This document shows, piece by piece, positions 59,885-64,000 of a DNA stretch of 64,000 nt. Numbering within the stretch: the first letter of the stretch is position 1; each line of letters opens with the position of its first letter. Source of the stretch: DASUPK01 sp963804595 (GTDB lineage Bacteria; Actinomycetota; Thermoleophilia; Solirubrobacterales; 70-9); the NCBI GenBank assembly GCA_963804595.1, contig CAWDQZ010000009.1, positions 320,553 to 384,552 of the forward strand, in the 5' to 3' direction. Position numbers and translations under genes: made by a program. The notes under the pieces were generated by a model. The model did not search any database and was not told the origin of the DNA. It saw nothing but the letters and a program-made list of their open reading frames with translations.

Positions 59885-59913
59885 TTGCGTCTTTGGACCA
59901 ATTTGTCTAGTAT
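59885..59913 (+). promoter_or_regulatory. sigma70-type promoter of the soxDAGB operon
   Basis: TTGCGT (59885-59890), 17-base spacer, TAGTAT (59908-59913). Transcription would begin around 59920, giving a leader of roughly 40 bases to the soxD ATG. Within the spacer lies the palindrome TTGGACCAA (59893-59901), a likely repressor or activator site. Confidence 0.65.
59893..59901. promoter_or_regulatory. Palindromic operator candidate TTGGACCAA
   Basis: Nine-base perfect palindrome between the -35 and -10 of the soxD promoter, in an unusually AT-rich stretch for this genome. No regulator gene is in the window; position alone suggests a transcription-factor site. Confidence 0.4.
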
Positions 59914-59958
59914 GCCGCAAGAAGGTTACTTTGACGGGCCAACAGCAGCAATAGCGCC

Positions 59959-60210
59959 ATGTCGTTCCTCCTCACCTGTCCGAACTGTGGCGCCCGGGAG
60001 GTCACTGATTTCGTCTTCGGGGGCGAGGTGGTCCCGCGGCCGCAGAGCAAGCCGTCCCAGAGGGAGCTGAACACCTACAACTACTTCCGCCGCAACATCG
60101 CGGGCGTCCAGCGTGAGTGGTGGTACCACCGGTCCGGGTGCCGGACATGGTTCGTGGCCGACCGGGACACCACCACCAACGAGGTGAGCTGGGTCGGGCT
60201 GCCCGAATGA
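59959..60210 (+). CDS. soxD: Sarcosine-oxidase-type delta subunit (SoxD / MgdB)
   Basis: 83 residues. Zinc-binding small subunit: LTCPNCGAREVTDFVFGGEV, YNYFRRNIAGVQREWWYHRSGCRTWFVADRDT, keeping the Cys-x-x-Cys, His and Cys ligands of SoxD. First gene of a four-gene operon in the order D-A-G-B. Its stop overlaps the alpha subunit start. Confidence 0.93.
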   Translation: MSFLLTCPNCGAREVTDFVFGGEVVPRPQSKPSQRELNTYNYFRRNIAGVQREWWYHRSGCRTWFVADRDTTTNEVSWVGLPE

Positions 60211-63092
60211 GCGACCGGCTTCCTCCCGGCCCCAACCAGCGAATCGACCGCGGCCGGCCAGTCGCCTTCGAGTTCGACGGCAAGCGAATCGAGGCGTACG
60301 AGGGCGACACGATCGGCTCGGCGCTCCATGCCTCCGGGCGCCGGATGATTTCGCGCAGCTTCAAGTACCACCGGCCCCGCGGGCTGCTCTGCTGCGCGGG
60401 CCAGTGCCCGAACTGCCTGGTCGAGGTGGACGGCTGGCCCGGAGTCCGGGCCTGCACCGAGCCCGTGCGGCAGGGGATGGACGTCAGGCACATGAACGCG
60501 AGCCCCTCGCTGGAGTTCGATGCGATGAGGGCCACCGACCTGGTCGGGAGCCGACTCACGCCGCCCGGCTTCTACTACAAGACGTTCATCCGACCCCGGC
60601 GTCTGTGGCCGCTCTACGAAAGGGTCCTGCGGCACGCCGCGGGGCTCGGCAAGCTGCCGAAGAAGCAGGCCGAGCGGGAGTGGCAGACCGAGTACCGCCG
60701 CCGCCACGCCGACGTTCTGGTGATCGGAGGCGGGATCGCCGGCATGGCGGCCGCCCTGCAAGCCGCCGAGCTGGGCGCCGATGTGGTCCTCGTCGACGAC
60801 GGCCCTGAGCTGGGCGGATCAGTTCTCGCCGGCGATCTGGCCGGCGAGGCCAAGGAGCTGGCCGCGAGGGTTGCGCGGGCCGGGGTGGAGATCCTCGCGC
60901 CTGCGGCCGCGGTCGGCTGGTTCGACGGGCTCGTGCCGGTCTGGTGCGGCAGCACGCTGCATCAGATCCGGGCCGGCGCCCACATCACCGCGACCGGCTC
61001 GATCGAGCAGCCACTGATGTTCGAGGGCAACGATCTCCCCGGAGTGATGCTGTGCTCCGGCGCCGAGCGGCTGGCGTCGCTCTACGGGGTCCGGCCCGGG
61101 AAACGTGCGTTGATCGCGACGACCACCGATCGTGGGCTCGAGTCCGCGCTCGCCCTGCACGATGCTGGGGTCGCCGTCACGGGGGTCGCCGACGCCCGCC
61201 CGGCGGGGGCCGACGAGGAGCTCGCGGCGCGGCTGGAGCGGGAGGGCATCCCGCTGCTGCGCGGCACCGTCGTGGTCAGGGCCTTCGGCCGCAAGAAGGT
61301 GAAGGGGGCGGTGGTCGCCTCCCTGGGCATCGACGGCCAGCCTGACGCAGGGACCGATCGCGGCATCGACTGCGACCTCGTGGCGGTCTCCGGCGGCAGC
61401 GTCCCGTCGGGCTCGCTGCTCCTTCAGGCCGGCGCCAAGGCGCGGTGGGACGAGGACGCCGGTGCATACGTGCCGGGCGAGACCCCGCTGGGCGTGTTCG
61501 CAGCGGGGGCCGTCGCCGGGCACGTCTCGCCGGACGACGCCGAGGCTTCGGGGCTGCTGGCGGGGGCGGAGGCCGCGCTCTCGCTGGGCTACGGAGACGA
61601 CCAGACCCGTGCCGGGCTGGCCGAGACACGCGCGAACCTCGGACGCGGCGATCGACGCGTCAGGGCGGAGCCGCCGGCAGCGGCGCACGCAGGCCGGGGA
61701 CACGGCAAGTGCTTCGCCTGCCTCTGCGAGGACGTCACCACCGACGACATCGACTTCTCGATCGACGAGGGATTCGACTCGCTGGAGTTGCTGAAGCGGT
61801 ACACGACGGTGACGATGGGCCCCTGCCAGGGGCGGATGTGCCAGCTCGCCGCGATCCGCGAGATGGCCGCGCACAAGGACGAGCCCCTCGACGAGGTCGG
61901 GCTGACCACCGCCCGGCCACCGTGGTCGAGCATCCCGATGGGGGTGATCGCCGGCAGGCCATTCGAGCCCGCCAAGCGCTCGGCGGTCCACGGTCGTCAC
62001 CGGGAGCTCGGAGGCGACGTACTCTGGGCGGGCGACTGGCGGCGCCCCTACGACTACGGCGATCCGAAGGGCGAGACCATGGCGGTGCACGACGGCGCTG
62101 GCCTGATCGACGTCTCGACCCTCGGCAAGCTGATCGTCCGCGGGCCTGATGCGGGCCGATTCCTCAACCTGCTCTACCCGAACCGGTTCGACAACCTGAA
62201 GCCGGGTCGGATCCGCTACGGGGTGCTCGGCGACGACGCCGGTCGGATCGCCGACGATGGGACGATCTGCCGCCTCGACGACGAGTCCTATTACGTCACC
62301 ACCACGTCGAGTGGGGCCGACGCCGTCGAGGCGTGGTTCGCATGGTGGCTCGCCGAGTGGGACCTCGACGTTCACCTCACCGACGTCAGCCAGGGCCTCT
62401 CAGCGTTCAACCTTGCGGGGCCGCGCTCGCGGCAGATCCTCTCCGGGCTCACCGACCTGGACTGCTCGAACGAGGAGTTCACCTACCTCGACGGGAAGCG
62501 AGCCCACGTCGCGGGCGTTCCTTGCCTGCTCCTGCGGATCGGGTTCGTGGGGGAGCTGGGCTACGAGCTCCACTGCCCGGGCTCCCTCGCGGAGGACCTC
62601 TGGGACGCCCTGATGGAGGCGGGGGAGCCCCACGGAATCAGGCCCTTCGGCCTCGAGCCGCAGCGGGTACTCCGGCTCCAGAAGATGCACATCCTGGTCG
62701 GCCAGGACACGGACGCCGAGTCCAATCCGCTCGAAGCGGCGATGCCTTGGATCGTGAAGCTCGACAAGGAGGAGGACTTCATCGGCCGCTGGGCACTGGA
62801 GCACCTCCAGGAGCGCGGGGACGAGAACAGGCTGGTCGGCTTCACGATGGCCAACGGCGCGGTGCCGACCGAGGGCGCCGCGGTGGTGGGAAGCGGGGAC
62901 CAGCCGGTCGGCCGGGTGACCTCCTCGCGCTTCTCGCCCAAGCTCGAGAAGACGATCGGGATGGCGTGGGTCCCGGCGGCGCTGGCCGAGGACGGCACGG
63001 AGATCACGCTCGCCGACAACGGCCGGCGGCTGACCGCACAGGTGCAGACGACTCCGTTCTACGACCCCGACCAGGAACGGCTGCGCGGATGA
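60207..63092 (+). CDS. soxA: Sarcosine-oxidase-type alpha subunit (SoxA / MgdC)
   Basis: 961 residues from ATG 60207, overlapping soxD. N terminus carries a 2Fe-2S ferredoxin-like motif C62-x4-C67-x2-C70...C83 (CCAGQCPNC). A nucleotide-binding GGGIAG domain follows (about 165-180), then a BFD-like Cys cluster (CFACLC at about 502-507 and CQGRMC near 541-546), and a GcvT-like folate-binding C-terminal domain (about 590-950) that accepts the released methyl as methylene-tetrahydrofolate. Together with beta, gamma and delta it oxidises sarcosine or N-methylglutamate. The two extra Cys clusters suggest electrons leave through iron-sulfur centres, i.e. a dehydrogenase. Confidence 0.93.
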   Translation: MSDRLPPGPNQRIDRGRPVAFEFDGKRIEAYEGDTIGSALHASGRRMISRSFKYHRPRGLLCCAGQCPNCLVEVDGWPGVRACTEPVRQGMDVRHMNASPSLEFDAMRATDLVGSRLTPPGFYYKTFIRPRRLWPLYERVLRHAAGLGKLPKKQAEREWQTEYRRRHADVLVIGGGIAGMAAALQAAELGADVVLVDDGPELGGSVLAGDLAGEAKELAARVARAGVEILAPAAAVGWFDGLVPVWCGSTLHQIRAGAHITATGSIEQPLMFEGNDLPGVMLCSGAERLASLYGVRPGKRALIATTTDRGLESALALHDAGVAVTGVADARPAGADEELAARLEREGIPLLRGTVVVRAFGRKKVKGAVVASLGIDGQPDAGTDRGIDCDLVAVSGGSVPSGSLLLQAGAKARWDEDAGAYVPGETPLGVFAAGAVAGHVSPDDAEASGLLAGAEAALSLGYGDDQTRAGLAETRANLGRGDRRVRAEPPAAAHAGRGHGKCFACLCEDVTTDDIDFSIDEGFDSLELLKRYTTVTMGPCQGRMCQLAAIREMAAHKDEPLDEVGLTTARPPWSSIPMGVIAGRPFEPAKRSAVHGRHRELGGDVLWAGDWRRPYDYGDPKGETMAVHDGAGLIDVSTLGKLIVRGPDAGRFLNLLYPNRFDNLKPGRIRYGVLGDDAGRIADDGTICRLDDESYYVTTTSSGADAVEAWFAWWLAEWDLDVHLTDVSQGLSAFNLAGPRSRQILSGLTDLDCSNEEFTYLDGKRAHVAGVPCLLLRIGFVGELGYELHCPGSLAEDLWDALMEAGEPHGIRPFGLEPQRVLRLQKMHILVGQDTDAESNPLEAAMPWIVKLDKEEDFIGRWALEHLQERGDENRLVGFTMANGAVPTEGAAVVGSGDQPVGRVTSSRFSPKLEKTIGMAWVPAALAEDGTEITLADNGRRLTAQVQTTPFYDPDQERLRG

Positions 63093-63835
63093 GCTTCGAG
63101 TTCCTCGCCCCCGATGCCGCCCGGCCGGTCAACGGTACGGCGCCCGCGCTTCGCAGCCCGATCGAGTGGGCGCTGCGCGACCAGGGCGCGAAATTCACCG
63201 ACCGCGCCGGCTGGCGGGTCGTCACCGACTACGGGAGCCCCGCGGCCGAGCTGGCCGCGTGCCGCGAGTCCGTCGGCGTGGCCGACCTCTCCTACCTGGG
63301 CAAGCTCGAGCTTCAGGCGGAGCCCGGGATCGTCTCCTCGATCGTCGCGGAGCTCACCGAGGGCGGCGCGGTCGCACTGGGGAAGGCAAGGCTTCATGAG
63401 GGGGTCTGGTGGTGTCCGATCACGATGGGCCGCGTCCTGGCCCTGAGCCCGCCTGAGAGGACGGCAGAGGTGCGCGACCTCCTCGAGGCCGCCGCCTCTG
63501 CCGCTTCCTTCGCGTCCGTGGTCGAGATGACGTCGGCGTACGGATCGAACGCTCTGGCCGGCCCTCTGGCCCGGGAGACGTTCGCCAGGACCATGGCACT
63601 CGACCTGCGGCCGGGCCACTTCGAGGTCGGGGACTTCGCGCCGGTGTCGGTCGCGCGGACGCCAGGGATGGTGCTGCGGCAGGGGCCCGACCTCTACCTC
63701 CATCTCTTCGGGGCGGGGTTCGCCGACTACGTCTGGACGGTCTTCGTCGATGCGGCGGAGCACCTGGAAGGGCGCGCCGTCGGCACCGCCGCGGTCGATG
63801 CCATGGCGAGCACCGGAGAGGGCGTTCATGCGTGA
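63089..63835 (+). CDS. soxG: Sarcosine-oxidase-type gamma subunit (SoxG / MgdD)
   Basis: 248 residues, ATG overlapping the soxA stop. GcvT-like small subunit: VGVADLSYLGKLELQ, SVVEMTSAYGSNALAGPLARETFA, RTMALDLRPGHFEVGDFAPVSVARTPGMVLR, DLYLHLFGAGFADYVW. Structural/folate-proximal subunit. Followed by soxB with an 8-base overlap, so operon order is D-A-G-B rather than the usual B-D-A-G. Confidence 0.92.
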   Translation: MSFEFLAPDAARPVNGTAPALRSPIEWALRDQGAKFTDRAGWRVVTDYGSPAAELAACRESVGVADLSYLGKLELQAEPGIVSSIVAELTEGGAVALGKARLHEGVWWCPITMGRVLALSPPERTAEVRDLLEAAASAASFASVVEMTSAYGSNALAGPLARETFARTMALDLRPGHFEVGDFAPVSVARTPGMVLRQGPDLYLHLFGAGFADYVWTVFVDAAEHLEGRAVGTAAVDAMASTGEGVHA

Positions 63836-64000
63836 CCTGTTCCGAAAGCGCCGCATGTGGCGCCGGACGCCGGACCTGAAGGACCGCTATGACGTCGTCA
63901 TCATCGGAGCCGGCTCGCACGGCCTGTCGCTCGCCTACTACCTGGCTCGCGACCACGGGATCACCGACGTCTGCGTGCTCGAGCAGGGGTACATCGGGTC
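63828..64000 (+). CDS. soxB: Sarcosine-oxidase-type beta subunit (SoxB / MgdA), 5' part
   Basis: First 57 residues; the gene continues beyond the window. Basic start RDLFRKRRMWRR, then the FAD-binding dinucleotide fold YDVVIIGAGSHGLSLAYYLA and CVLEQGYIGS. ATG 63828 overlaps the gamma-subunit stop. This catalytic subunit holds covalent FMN and non-covalent FAD and would set substrate specificity (sarcosine versus N-methylglutamate), which cannot be judged from the fragment. Confidence 0.9.
   Translation, partial: MRDLFRKRRMWRRTPDLKDRYDVVIIGAGSHGLSLAYYLARDHGITDVCVLEQGYIG

Overview
The window is about 64 kb of very GC-rich DNA with densely packed genes, frequent GTG starts and many 4-base ATGA/GTGA stop-start overlaps. 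It carries a CobA-HemD fusion, TreT and OtsA-type sugar transferases, an S6-SSB-S18-L9-DnaB block, and many TANNNT boxes a few bases upstream of start codons. Together these point to an actinobacterium, probably class Thermoleophilia (Solirubrobacterales/Gaiellales-like). That placement is inference; no rRNA is present. I see no insertion sequence, prophage or CRISPR array. The only RNA gene is tRNA-Arg(CCU) at 13160-13233.

Layout. 1-4558: heme/siroheme genes (hemC end, cobA-hemD), a secreted P-domain protein, a SAM-hydrolysing DUF62 enzyme and birA. 4598-13043: a large SF2 helicase, a frame-broken thioredoxin lipoprotein, NfeD and slipin, acetyltransferases, galT and a methyltransferase. 13349-20784: universal stress protein, a hotdog-like protein and a histidine-utilisation operon (hutH-hutU-def-hutF-hutI) with a peptide-deformylase-like gene where HutG would be expected. 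20869-26930: hydrolase, polyprenyl-type glycosyltransferase, methyltransferase and two large membrane proteins (envelope glycan or lipid biosynthesis). 26930-35091: pyrE, L,D-transpeptidase, ABC exporter, CPBP protease, RDD protein, HAD phosphatase, MscS channel and a class A penicillin-binding protein. 35091-41330: thiL, a degenerate M28-like membrane protein, a two-component system and an HtrA protease. 41445-45520: inositol-phosphatase-like enzyme, TreT, CsaA and a divergent GT20 enzyme. 45517-52109: rpsF, ssb, an antisense STAS gene, rpsR, a long hairpin, rplI, dnaB, a DnaC-like loader and purA. 52106-53777: small membrane and stress genes and a VOC protein.

54134-64000 is the most interesting block. 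A minus-strand operon encodes a glutamine-synthetase-like ligase (GlnT/GmaS type), the three parts of a split glutamate-synthase-like enzyme (GlxB/C/D, also known as MgsA/B/C) and an NAD-formate dehydrogenase. The divergent plus-strand operon encodes all four subunits of a heterotetrameric sarcosine-oxidase / N-methylglutamate-dehydrogenase-type enzyme, in order delta, alpha, gamma, beta; beta is cut by the window end. This is the full gene complement of the N-methylglutamate route of methylamine oxidation, joined to formate oxidation. It implies C1/methylamine use in a lineage not known to me for it. The alternative is a sarcosine/glycine-betaine catabolic locus.

Several genes have single-base frame breaks, mostly at G/C homopolymers (tlpA-like, fdh, a methyltransferase and an acetyltransferase start). 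The sequence may therefore be a draft or metagenomic consensus with indel errors. One cupin gene carries a real-looking internal deletion.
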